From: Eubacterium sp. | GTDB taxonomy: Bacteria; Bacillota; Clostridia; Lachnospirales; CAG-274 | DNA length: 29,036 bases | Direction of reading: 5' to 3' | Assembly (NCBI GenBank): GCA_020859645.1 | Contig: JAJBVU010000324.1 | Span: 3,695-32,730 of the forward strand | In this document: one piece after another, positions 8,437 to 15,152 of the stretch | Layout of the letters: the number at the start of each line of letters is the position of its first letter | How positions within the stretch are numbered: the stretch's first letter is position 1 | Program-made: the position numbers and the translations under genes | The notes under the pieces: model-generated | Seen by the model: only the letters and a program-made list of their open reading frames with translations | What the model was told of the DNA's origin: nothing | Database searches by the model: none

Positions 8437-9594
8437 TTACATATTTTCCTCAAAGAATGACTGTAAATCATCAAAAGGAATTATATCCATTTGGTCATAT
8501 AAATCTGTGTGTGATGCTCCGGGGATAATCATAAGCTCTTTGTTGTCGCCCTGAAGAAGCTCATAGGCTGCCTGACTGTACATTAATGAGTGGGCTTCTT
8601 CACCGTGAACCAAAAGTACGGCACTTCTGATTTCGGGAGCATATTCAAAAAGTCTCATATTCATAAGAGAGCCGCTTGCTGTTGTTGCCCAACCGTTGTT
8701 TGAGTTAAGTGAACGGGGGTGATAACCACGTTCTGTTTTATAATAAGCCACATAATCCTTTACATACTGGGGTGCGTCCTCGGGAGCTTCTTCGGGAAGT
8801 GCTCCGGCAAGAGCATAGTAGCCGTTTTCATAGTCCTCTGTTCTCTGATTGTTATATGCAACTCTGTTTTCATATCTTGCGTCTTCGTCATTGGCGTCAA
8901 AATAGCCTAAAGCTGTGTTGCGGCTCATATCATACATCGTTATTGCCGCTGTTGCCTTAATTCTTGTGTCAAGAGCCGCTGTCTGAAGAGCCATTCCGCC
9001 CCAGCCGCAGATACCTATTATGCCGATTTTTTCGGGGTCTACATTGTCCTGAGTTGAAAGGAAGTCGATGGCTGCCTGATAGTCCTCAACGTTTATATCA
9101 GGTGAGTTGAAATATCTGGGTGTGCCGCCGCTTTCACCTGTGTATGAGGGGTCGAAGGCTATAGCCAAATAGCCTCTTTTTGCCATTTCTTGAGCATATA
9201 AGCCCGAAGCCTGTTCCTTTACCGCTCCGAAGGGTCCGCAAACTGCAATTGCCGCCAATTTGCCTGTGTATTCCTTGGGTTCATATAAGTCTGCCGCAAG
9301 GGTTGTTCCGAAATGATTTACAAAGGTTACTTTTCTGTGGTTTACTTCGTCGCTTAATTCAAAGGTCTTGTCCCATTCGTCTGTAAGCTCCAAATCCTCT
9401 GCCGCAATAGATGTGTCTGTGCTGTTTCCGTAATCGACTGTTTCCGCCGCTTCTGCTTCGGCAGTGTCTGCGGTTTCTTCCTGTGCCGTTTCAGAAGTTT
9501 GTGATTCGGCTTGGTTTGCTGTGCCTGTGCTGCAGGCTGTCATAGACAGTATCAGTGTTAAGGCAGCTGCTGTTTTGAATAATGATTTTTTCAT
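8437..9594 (-). CDS. Alpha/beta hydrolase lipoprotein (dienelactone-hydrolase-like)
   Basis: A 385-residue protein with an N-terminal lipoprotein signal (MKKSLFKTAA start, lipobox MTAC near residue 21) and a ~50-residue acidic, Ser/Thr/Ala-rich tether. The alpha/beta hydrolase domain after it has the Cys elbow GICGWGGMAL and a C-terminal His in ASHTDLYDQ. It closely resembles the cytosolic hydrolase at 5063-6037, so the same chemistry may be placed on both sides of the membrane. It sits 63 bases downstream of the acetyltransferase gene and is preceded by AAAGGAGG. The substrate cannot be determined from sequence. Confidence 0.87.
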   Translation of the reverse strand: MKKSLFKTAAALTLILSMTACSTGTANQAESQTSETAQEETADTAEAEAAETVDYGNSTDTSIAAEDLELTDEWDKTFELSDEVNHRKVTFVNHFGTTLAADLYEPKEYTGKLAAIAVCGPFGAVKEQASGLYAQEMAKRGYLAIAFDPSYTGESGGTPRYFNSPDINVEDYQAAIDFLSTQDNVDPEKIGIIGICGWGGMALQTAALDTRIKATAAITMYDMSRNTALGYFDANDEDARYENRVAYNNQRTEDYENGYYALAGALPEEAPEDAPQYVKDYVAYYKTERGYHPRSLNSNNGWATTASGSLMNMRLFEYAPEIRSAVLLVHGEEAHSLMYSQAAYELLQGDNKELMIIPGASHTDLYDQMDIIPFDDLQSFFEENM

Positions 9595-9657
9595 GGTTTG
9601 TCCTCCTTTATTGATAAATATATATTACTCCGGCTTTTGCCGTCAGTACCGAAATTA

Positions 9658-10242
9658 CTATTTTTCGTCATATATTGATTTTATAATCCTTGCCGGAACT
9701 CCGGCGGCAACACTGTCAGCAGGCACGTCCTTTGTTACAACCGCCCCGGCGGCAATTACCGCATTTTCACCTATTGTTACTCCCGGCAGAATAGTTACGT
9801 TTGCCCCAATCCAAACTCTGTCACCTACAACTATTGGCTTGGGGATTGTGCTGCTTCTTTTTTCAGGCTCAAAACAGTGGTTCAGCGTGGCAAAGGTTGT
9901 GTTGTGCCCGACCAAAACACCGTCGCCTATTTTAACTCCGCCTTGGTCTTGAAAATAACAGCAGCTGCCTATGAAAACATTTTTTCCTATGGTTATGTTT
10001 TTTCCGCAGTCTGTGTAAAAGGGCGGAAAAAGCACAAGACTTTCATCAATGGATTTGCCTGTTATTTTGGAAAGCAGCTCCCTTATTTCTTCAGGGCTGC
10101 AGTACTTTCCGTTAAGCTCTGTCGTGACCCTCATAGCTTCATAGGATAAACCTGTCATATATTTGTGCAGTTCCGAACCTCCTTTTACTACCTTCCCCGT
10201 ATTCATACAGCTTAAAAATTCCTCAGTATTCATATAATTCAT
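9658..10242 (-). CDS. Hexapeptide-repeat O-acetyltransferase (maltose/galactoside acetyltransferase type)
   Basis: A 194-residue left-handed beta-helix acyltransferase of the LacA/Maa family. An N-terminal helical cap (~1-60) leads into hexapeptide repeats such as IGKNVFIG, IGDGVLVG, VGDRVWIGANVTILPG and IGENAVIAAGAVVTKDVPAD. The likely catalytic His is in TLNHCFEPEKR. The family transfers acetyl from acetyl-CoA to sugar hydroxyls. The start is uncertain: ATG at 10242 directly follows AAAAGG, while ATG at 10233 (MNTEEFL) has better spacing. It is the first gene of the minus-strand cluster, divergent from the LysR gene, with a consensus promoter just upstream. Confidence 0.88.
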   Translation of the reverse strand: MNYMNTEEFLSCMNTGKVVKGGSELHKYMTGLSYEAMRVTTELNGKYCSPEEIRELLSKITGKSIDESLVLFPPFYTDCGKNITIGKNVFIGSCCYFQDQGGVKIGDGVLVGHNTTFATLNHCFEPEKRSSTIPKPIVVGDRVWIGANVTILPGVTIGENAVIAAGAVVTKDVPADSVAAGVPARIIKSIYDEK

Positions 10243-10267
10243 CCTTTTCTCTTTCTTTCTTGCTTTA

Positions 10268-10296
10268 ATTATAATATCTTATAATCAAAATATCAA
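10268..10296 (-). promoter_or_regulatory. Sigma-A promoter for the acetyltransferase cluster
   Basis: On the minus strand TTGATA (10296-10291), a 17-base spacer and TATAAT (10273-10268) form a near-consensus promoter. It lies about 25 bases upstream of the acetyltransferase start and diverges from the LysR promoter. Confidence 0.8.
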
Positions 10297-10318
10297 ATAC
10301 ACATATTATATGGAACTT

Positions 10319-10335
10319 CATACTTGAAAGGTATG
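10319..10335. promoter_or_regulatory. LysR box (T-N11-A dyad) over the lysR promoter
   Basis: CATAC-N7-GTATG is a perfect inverted repeat of the T-N11-A type recognised by LysR-family regulators. It overlaps the -35 element of the LysR promoter at 10324-10352 and lies just upstream of the divergent -35. This is the classical position for autorepression together with activation of the divergent gene. Confidence 0.65.
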
Positions 10336-10352
10336 GCAAAATCTGCTATAAT
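10324..10352 (+). promoter_or_regulatory. Sigma-A promoter for the LysR gene
   Basis: TTGAAA (10324-10329), a 17-base spacer and TATAAT (10347-10352) lie 32 bases before the LysR start codon. The -35 element is inside the CATAC/GTATG dyad. Confidence 0.82.
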
Positions 10353-10384
10353 GGAGTTAATAAATACCGGAAAGGGGCTTATAT

Positions 10385-11272
10385 ATGGACATAAGAGTTT
10401 TAAAATATTTTTTGACCGTAGCAAGAGAAGAAAGCATAACCGGAGCGGCGGAGGTTCTGCATATGACACAGCCGCCCCTTTCAAGACAGCTGAAAGACCT
10501 TGAGGACGAGGTGGGAAAACAGCTTCTCATAAGAGGCGGCAAAAGAGTAACCTTAACCGAGGACGGTATGCTTCTGCGAAAACGTGCAGAGGAAATATTG
10601 GATTTGTTTGAAAAGACAAAAGCCGAGTTATCCGACTCGGACAAAAATATAACAGGAGAAATATACATAGGCTGCGGTGAATCGGACGCTGTTTCGTTTT
10701 TCGCCAAAGCCGCAAAGGCACTTCAAAAGGAACACCCTCTAATTCATTATCACATTTACAGCGGTGATGCGGAAAGAGTAACGGAAAGGCTTGACAAAGG
10801 ACTTATCGATTTCGGACTTCTTATAGGCGATGTTGATATAGAAAAATATGATTATTTAAGGCTTTCAATAAGCGACACCTGGGGCGTTTTAATGAGAAAA
10901 GACGATCCCTTAGCTGAAAAATCCGAAATTTGCGCCGAAGATTTATGGGGAAAGCCCTTAATACTTTCTCATCAAGCCGCTTCAAACAGCAAAATGCTGT
11001 CATGGCTTAAAGCGGATGAAGTAAAGCCCGATGTAGTGGTAACGGGGGATTTAATCTATAATGTTTCCCATTTTGTCAGAAACAACATAGGCTATTTAAT
11101 TTGTCTTGACAAAATCCTCAACATAACAGGAGAAAGCGACCTGTGCTTCCGCCCTCTTACTCCGAAAATGGAAGCCGGTCTTTGCATCGTGTGGAAAAAG
11201 TATCAGGTCTTTTCAAAAGCCTCAAAGGAATTTCTCCGCCGCTTAAAGACTGAGTTGAGTATAGACAGTTAA
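10385..11272 (+). CDS. LysR-family transcriptional regulator
   Basis: A 295-residue LysR regulator. Residues 1-60 are the winged helix-turn-helix (MDIRVLKYFLTVAREESIT, then AAEVLHMTQPPLSRQLKDLE). Residues ~90-290 are the periplasmic-binding-protein-like effector domain (ITGEIYIGCGESDAV onward). It diverges from the acetyltransferase/hydrolase/flavodoxin cluster and has a T-N11-A dyad on its own promoter, so it probably controls itself and that cluster in response to a small molecule. The effector is not predictable. AAAGGGG precedes the ATG. Confidence 0.92.
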   Translation: MDIRVLKYFLTVAREESITGAAEVLHMTQPPLSRQLKDLEDEVGKQLLIRGGKRVTLTEDGMLLRKRAEEILDLFEKTKAELSDSDKNITGEIYIGCGESDAVSFFAKAAKALQKEHPLIHYHIYSGDAERVTERLDKGLIDFGLLIGDVDIEKYDYLRLSISDTWGVLMRKDDPLAEKSEICAEDLWGKPLILSHQAASNSKMLSWLKADEVKPDVVVTGDLIYNVSHFVRNNIGYLICLDKILNITGESDLCFRPLTPKMEAGLCIVWKKYQVFSKASKEFLRRLKTELSIDS

Positions 11273-11367
11273 TTAATGCCGGGACAAACGCATGAAATAT
11301 TTTCAAATGTGAGCCGGAAAATTCCCCGAATACCTGCGAAAAGTCTGCCAAACCGAACTATGATTTT

Positions 11368-11724
11368 TTAAAGGTTTTTTGATTTTTCCTTATAATTTTC
11401 GCCCCAGTCCCACATGGCGTCCAAAATGGGCTTAAGGCTATAGCCTAAATCCGTCAGTGTATATTCAACATGCGGCGGAACTTCAGGGAAAACCTTTCTT
11501 GTTAAAAGACCGCTTGCTTCCATTTGGCGAAGCTGGGCAGTCAAAACCTTTTGTGAAACGCTGCCTATAGACTTTTTTAATTCGCCGAATCTTTTTGTTC
11601 CCGGCATAAGGTCACGAAGGATAAGAACCTTCCATTTATCTCCTATGAGGGAAAGGGTTGTTTCAACGGGGCATGCAGGCAGCTCCTTTGAGGGTGCGGC
11701 GCAGGTATCTTTTTTTATTTCCAT
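11368..11724 (-). CDS. HxlR-family transcriptional regulator
   Basis: A 118-residue HxlR-type winged-helix regulator. It shows the family pattern CPVETTLSLIGDKWKVLILRDL, then RFGELKKSI, VLTAQLRQMEASGL and the YTLTDLGYSLKPILDAMWDWG end. An extra Cys lies at CAAP near the N terminus, upstream of the conserved CPVE Cys; Cys-based redox or aldehyde sensing is known in some HxlR proteins. It diverges from the PNPOx/ferredoxin/macrodomain/sirtuin genes, which it probably regulates. AGGAGG precedes the ATG. The gap to the convergent LysR gene (11273-11367) holds no clear feature. Confidence 0.92.
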   Translation of the reverse strand: MEIKKDTCAAPSKELPACPVETTLSLIGDKWKVLILRDLMPGTKRFGELKKSIGSVSQKVLTAQLRQMEASGLLTRKVFPEVPPHVEYTLTDLGYSLKPILDAMWDWGENYKEKSKNL

Positions 11725-11772
11725 AATGATTTTCCTCCTATGGTTTTCCTATTGTTTCCTTTTGGTAACTAT

Positions 11773-11788
11773 AGCACTTTATTGTGCT
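11773..11788. promoter_or_regulatory. Candidate HxlR operator dyad
   Basis: AGCAC-N6-GTGCT is a perfect inverted repeat in the divergent intergenic region. It sits just upstream of the -35 of the rightward promoter, where an HxlR dimer could bind. The assignment to HxlR rests on position only. Confidence 0.45.
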
Positions 11789-11791
11789 TAC

Positions 11792-11820
11792 TTGACGGTT
11801 TGGCTGTACTCCTTTATTAT
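11792..11820 (+). promoter_or_regulatory. Sigma-A promoter for the PNPOx-macrodomain-sirtuin operon
   Basis: TTGACG (11792-11797), a 17-base spacer and TATTAT (11815-11820). Transcription would start near 11827, about 65 bases before the first start codon. Confidence 0.78.
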
Positions 11821-11892
11821 AAATATAAAGAAGGGGAAAAGCAACCCTTTCAACAAATAATTTTAAAAAATTTTAAAACGGAGGTATTCATC

Positions 11893-12288
11893 ATGAAAAA
11901 GGTTATCGAATTTTTAAACGCAAATCCCGTACAGTATCTGGCTACAGTAGGCCGTGACGGAAAGGCAAAGTGCCGTCCCTTTATGTTTTCCGGTGAAATG
12001 GACGGAAAAATGTGGTTCTGCACAAACAACACAAAGGATGTTTATAAGGATATGCTTGAAACCCCCGAAATCGAAATTTCCGTTTCAAGCCCCTCATATG
12101 CTTGGATTCGTCTTCACGGAACGGCAGTTTTCGAAAACAATATGGCTGCGAAGGAAATGTGTATTCAAAACCCCATAGTAAAGGGTCAGTATCAGACAGC
12201 AAGCAATCCTATTTTTGAGGTTTTCTATCTTAAGGATGCGCACGGCGTAATCTGTGATTTTTCAGGCAATCCACCTTACGAATTTTAA
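11893..12288 (+). CDS. Pyridoxamine 5'-phosphate oxidase-family flavoprotein
   Basis: A 131-residue split-barrel protein of the PNPOx-like superfamily. The N terminus has KKVIEFLNANPVQYLATVG, followed by KAKCRPFMFSGEMDGKMWFCTNN and IRLHGTAVFE, matching short FMN-binding members. The start is the ATG at 11893 preceded by GGAGG; the frame is open upstream to 11740, but that part contains the promoter and is not coding. It is first in a four-gene operon. Family members bind FMN or related cofactors and often reduce small molecules; the true substrate is unknown, and a role in vitamin B6 synthesis is not implied. Confidence 0.85.
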   Translation: MKKVIEFLNANPVQYLATVGRDGKAKCRPFMFSGEMDGKMWFCTNNTKDVYKDMLETPEIEISVSSPSYAWIRLHGTAVFENNMAAKEMCIQNPIVKGQYQTASNPIFEVFYLKDAHGVICDFSGNPPYEF

Positions 12289-12319
12289 TTAAAGAAGTTT
12301 TTGAAAGGCGGCGGCGGAT

Positions 12320-12928
12320 ATGGCAGAGAAAAATTATATACAGATGTTGGTTGAGGAAATTCATTCGGCGGCTGTTGCTACAATAGGCAGTGACGGACAC
12401 CCTCAAATCCGTACCATAGATATGATGCTGTGGGATGAAAAGGGAGTTTATTTTCTGACAGCGAAGGGAAAGGCTTTTTACAGTCAGCTTATGTCACAGG
12501 GCTTTATTGCTCTTTCAGCCGTTAAGGATAAAAAGTCCGTTTCTCTTCGGGGCAAAATTCAAAACATAGGCAGCGAAAAGCTGGGCGAGATTTTTGAAAA
12601 GAATACATATATGCAAAAAATTTATCCCGGTGACACAAGAAGCGCCTTAGAGGTTTTCAGGCTTTATGAAGCAGAGGGCGAATATTTTGATATAAGCGAC
12701 CCCTCAAGGGTTGTGCGTGAGGGAATAACAATCGGTCAGCCGAAGCCGACGGAAAGCGGCTATTTTGTAGGTAATCAGTGTATAGGCTGCAAGCTCTGCT
12801 ATTCTGTCTGCCCTCAGAAATGTATTGACATTTCAGGCGTACCTGTTATAATAGACCAAAACCGCTGTCTGCGCTGCGGCAGATGCGCACAAATTTGCCC
12901 CAAGCAGACTATTGAAAAGAGAGGATAA
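12320..12928 (+). CDS. PNPOx-like domain fused to 2x[4Fe-4S] ferredoxin
   Basis: A 202-residue fusion. Residues 1-~130 form a PNPOx-like split barrel (SAAVATIGSDGHPQIRTIDM). Residues ~150-202 are a bacterial-type ferredoxin with two complete clusters: Cys154/157/160/164 (CIGCKLCYSVCP) and Cys183/186/189/193 (CLRCGRCAQICP). The arrangement suggests electron transfer from reduced ferredoxin to a flavin in the barrel. It is 31 bases after the first PNPOx-like gene and two bases before the macrodomain gene, so all are co-transcribed. The substrate is not predictable. The start ATG follows AAAGGCGGCGG, a weak ribosome site. Confidence 0.88.
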   Translation: MAEKNYIQMLVEEIHSAAVATIGSDGHPQIRTIDMMLWDEKGVYFLTAKGKAFYSQLMSQGFIALSAVKDKKSVSLRGKIQNIGSEKLGEIFEKNTYMQKIYPGDTRSALEVFRLYEAEGEYFDISDPSRVVREGITIGQPKPTESGYFVGNQCIGCKLCYSVCPQKCIDISGVPVIIDQNRCLRCGRCAQICPKQTIEKRG

Positions 12929-12930
12929 CA

Positions 12931-13704
12931 ATGACGCAGGCGGAAAAAAGACTGTATTTAATCAAATATCTTATTTCAGAGGACAGCCGGTACGGAGAAA
13001 TTCAAATTCCCCAAGGGTTATATGAGCAAAAACGGCTTTTAAGGGCTTTGTTTAATATTCGTATGCCGAAAAAGACAAGTTCGGAGTTTTTGAAAATTCA
13101 AGATGAGTATTTACAGGAGGAAACAAGGCAAAAGGGCATTACGGATATTTCCGATTTGCTGCCTATACAAAAAGATATTTATCTTTGGCAGGGAGATATA
13201 ACAACTCTTCGCTGCGGAGCAATTGTAAACGCCGCAAACTCCCGTATGCTGGGGTGCTTCTGCCCCAACCATGGCTGTATTGACAATGCCATTCATACCT
13301 ATGCCGGAATACAGCTTCGTGAAGCCTGTTATGAGCTTATGAAAGCTCAGGGTCACGAGGAAGAAACGGGAAAGGCAAAAATCACACCGGCTTTTAATCT
13401 GCCCTGTGATTATGTTATTCACACAGTAGGTCCTATTGTGGGCGGCAGACTTACAAGGACGGACGAAAATCTTCTTGCCTCCTGCTACCGTTCCTGTTTG
13501 GAAACAGCGGAGAAAAACAATGTTAAAAGCCTTGCCTTCTGCTGCATTTCCACCGGAGAATTTCATTTTCCCAATGAAAGGGCGGCGGAAATTGCCGTTA
13601 AGACTGCAAAGGAATACAAAGAAGAAAGGCAAAGTAAAATTGAGGTGATATTCAATGTTTTTAAGGAGACCGACTGCAGAATTTACGAAAAGCTGCTCAA
13701 GTGA
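12931..13704 (+). CDS. Zinc-containing macrodomain ADP-ribosyl hydrolase
   Basis: A 257-residue protein: a helical N-terminal extension (1-~80) and a macrodomain (~84-255). Visible motifs are WQGDIT, IVNAANSRMLGC, the Cys/His cluster CFCPNHGCIDNAIH (Cys109, Cys111, His114, Cys116 as likely zinc ligands) and the ADP-ribose loop STGEFHFPNERAAEIA. Known: this subclass, studied in Streptococcus and Staphylococcus, removes ADP-ribose from protein and is encoded with SirTM-type sirtuins. Here the sirtuin gene overlaps its 3' end by 50 bases. Inferred: it reverses the modification made by that sirtuin. GAGAGGA inside the preceding gene serves as ribosome site. Confidence 0.93.
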   Translation: MTQAEKRLYLIKYLISEDSRYGEIQIPQGLYEQKRLLRALFNIRMPKKTSSEFLKIQDEYLQEETRQKGITDISDLLPIQKDIYLWQGDITTLRCGAIVNAANSRMLGCFCPNHGCIDNAIHTYAGIQLREACYELMKAQGHEEETGKAKITPAFNLPCDYVIHTVGPIVGGRLTRTDENLLASCYRSCLETAEKNNVKSLAFCCISTGEFHFPNERAAEIAVKTAKEYKEERQSKIEVIFNVFKETDCRIYEKLLK

Positions 13705-14545
13705 GCAAATTTTCAAACTGAAAAATGAAATCGAAAATGCCGATGCCGTTGTTATAGGGGCAGGGGCAGGGCTTTCAGCTTCCGCAGGGCTTTCCTACAG
13801 CGGAGAGCGCTTTGAAAAATATTTTTCCGATTTTCGCAGAGAATACGGTATCACCGATATGTATTCCGGCGGCTTTTACCCCTTCGACACCTTGGAGGAA
13901 TATTGGGCTTGGTGGTCAAGGCACATTTATATTAACAGATATGAGCCCAAAGCCGGAAAGCCCTATACAGACCTGCTTGAGCTTGTGAAAGATAAGGATT
14001 ATTTTGTTTTAACCACCAACGTTGACCACCAGTTTCAAAAGGCAGGCTTTGATAAAAAGCGGCTGTTTTATACACAGGGCGACTACGGTCTGTGGCAGTG
14101 TTCAAAGCCCTGTCACAACAAAACCTACGGCAATGAAGAAGCTGTCAGACAAATGGTAAAGGAACAGAAGGATATGCAAATTCCCTCTGAGCTTGTTCCC
14201 CGCTGCCCTGTCTGCGGAGCGCCTATAACAATGAATCTCCGCTGCGACGGCACCTTTGTTGAAGATGAAGGCTGGCACAAAGCCGCTGAGCGATATTCCG
14301 ATTTTCTCCGCCGGCATAAAAATCTTCACATACTCTTTTTTGAGTTGGGCGTGGGCGGAAACACTCCCGTAATTATAAAATATCCCTTCCTGCAAATGAC
14401 GGCGGAAAACAAAAAAGCGGTTTATGCCTGTGTCAATAAAGGCGAGGCATTTTGCCCTGCGGAAATAAAAAATCGTTCAATTTGTATAAATTCGGATATT
14501 TCGGCGGTGCTTTGCAAATTAAATATAAAAACTCTTTCGGCTTAA
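13655..14545 (+). CDS. SirTM-type (class M) sirtuin, predicted protein ADP-ribosyltransferase
   Basis: A 296-residue sirtuin. Visible are the NAD-binding GAGAGLSASAGLSYSG (~36-50), TTNVDHQF (Asn122, Asp124) and a zinc ribbon of Cys149/153 and Cys184/187 (CSKPC and CPVC). The canonical catalytic His of the sirtuin HG motif is replaced by Gln141 (YTQGDYG). The replacement and the neighbouring macrodomain match the SirTM class, which ADP-ribosylates protein and does not deacylate. The start at 13655 has a GAGGTG site and gives a 50-base overlap with the macrodomain gene, pointing to translational coupling. The known partner genes, a GcvH-like carrier and a lipoate ligase, are not in this window. 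Confidence 0.9.
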   Translation: MFLRRPTAEFTKSCSSEQIFKLKNEIENADAVVIGAGAGLSASAGLSYSGERFEKYFSDFRREYGITDMYSGGFYPFDTLEEYWAWWSRHIYINRYEPKAGKPYTDLLELVKDKDYFVLTTNVDHQFQKAGFDKKRLFYTQGDYGLWQCSKPCHNKTYGNEEAVRQMVKEQKDMQIPSELVPRCPVCGAPITMNLRCDGTFVEDEGWHKAAERYSDFLRRHKNLHILFFELGVGGNTPVIIKYPFLQMTAENKKAVYACVNKGEAFCPAEIKNRSICINSDISAVLCKLNIKTLSA

Positions 14546-14589
14546 TATATATTTTCTTTGTCGGATATATGACTGCCGAATAAATTAAC

Positions 14590-14628
14590 AAGGACAGAAG
14601 GCAGGCTCAAGTTCTGAATTCTGTCCTT
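14590..14628 (+). terminator. Hairpin after the sirtuin gene, probable terminator
   Basis: AAGGACAGAA (14590-14599) pairs perfectly with TTCTGTCCTT (14619-14628). It is followed by ATTTAATT, a weak T tract. It is the only strong hairpin between the sirtuin gene and the next promoter. The rest of 14546-14755 holds nothing convincing. Confidence 0.65.
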
Positions 14629-14755
14629 ATTTAATTAACAGCGTATATATTTAATACTTTAACAGTCACAAAACAATGTCGGCACGACCTCTGTTATTCA
14701 CATGTCGGGGCTGAGACATAGACATTTGACACATACTTTTGCAAATAAGCAAGAG

Positions 14756-14784
14756 TTGACAACAAAAAAGGCTTTTGATATAAT
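14756..14784 (+). promoter_or_regulatory. Perfect consensus sigma-A promoter of the partner-switching operon
   Basis: TTGACA (14756-14761), a 17-base spacer and TATAAT (14779-14784), 35 bases before the STAS start codon. A full consensus match predicts strong housekeeping transcription. Confidence 0.9.
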
Positions 14785-14819
14785 ATTTTAAAGGATTAAA
14801 TAAGTCAGGAGGGCTGATT

Positions 14820-15116
14820 ATGGAGATTATAAAAAACGTAAAAGAAGGCAGCTTGACACTGCAGTTAAGCGGCAGACTTGATACTGCTACAGCGCCGCAG
14901 CTTGAGAACGAATTAAAGACCGGTCTTTCCGGTGTGACAGAGCTTGTAATGGATTTCAAAGACCTTGCATATATATCGTCCGCCGGTCTGCGTGTGCTTC
15001 TTTTTGCACAGAAAACTATGAACAAGCAGGGCAGTATGGTAATCAAAAATGCGAATGACAAGGTTATGGAAGTGTTTGAGATTACAGGATTTATTGATAT
15101 TTTGACGATAGAATAA
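14820..15116 (+). CDS. STAS-domain anti-sigma factor antagonist
   Basis: A 98-residue single STAS domain like SpoIIAA/RsbV. It has SGRLDTATAPQLENEL near the N terminus and the phosphorylation motif YISSAGLRVLLFAQ, with the target Ser at about residue 57-58. In partner switching the unphosphorylated antagonist binds the kinase/anti-sigma protein and frees its target. Both expected partners, a PP2C phosphatase and a HATPase kinase, follow in the same operon. An AGGAGGG site precedes the ATG. Confidence 0.93.
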   Translation: MEIIKNVKEGSLTLQLSGRLDTATAPQLENELKTGLSGVTELVMDFKDLAYISSAGLRVLLFAQKTMNKQGSMVIKNANDKVMEVFEITGFIDILTIE

Positions 15117-15152
15117 GCAGGAGAGCTGCACAGAGGTTTTGAATTAAATTTT

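Noticed and set aside
11740..11892. Longer N terminus for the first PNPOx-like gene
   Set aside because: This stretch contains the promoter and a poor-quality sequence; the ATG at 11893 has GGAGG and matches family length.
14640..14790. Short plus-strand frame with GLRHRHLTHTFANKQE, faintly like the LRHTHAT motif of tyrosine recombinases
   Set aside because: Only about 43 codons after a stop, no catalytic Tyr or other boxes, and it overlaps the promoter; chance resemblance is more likely than an integrase relic.
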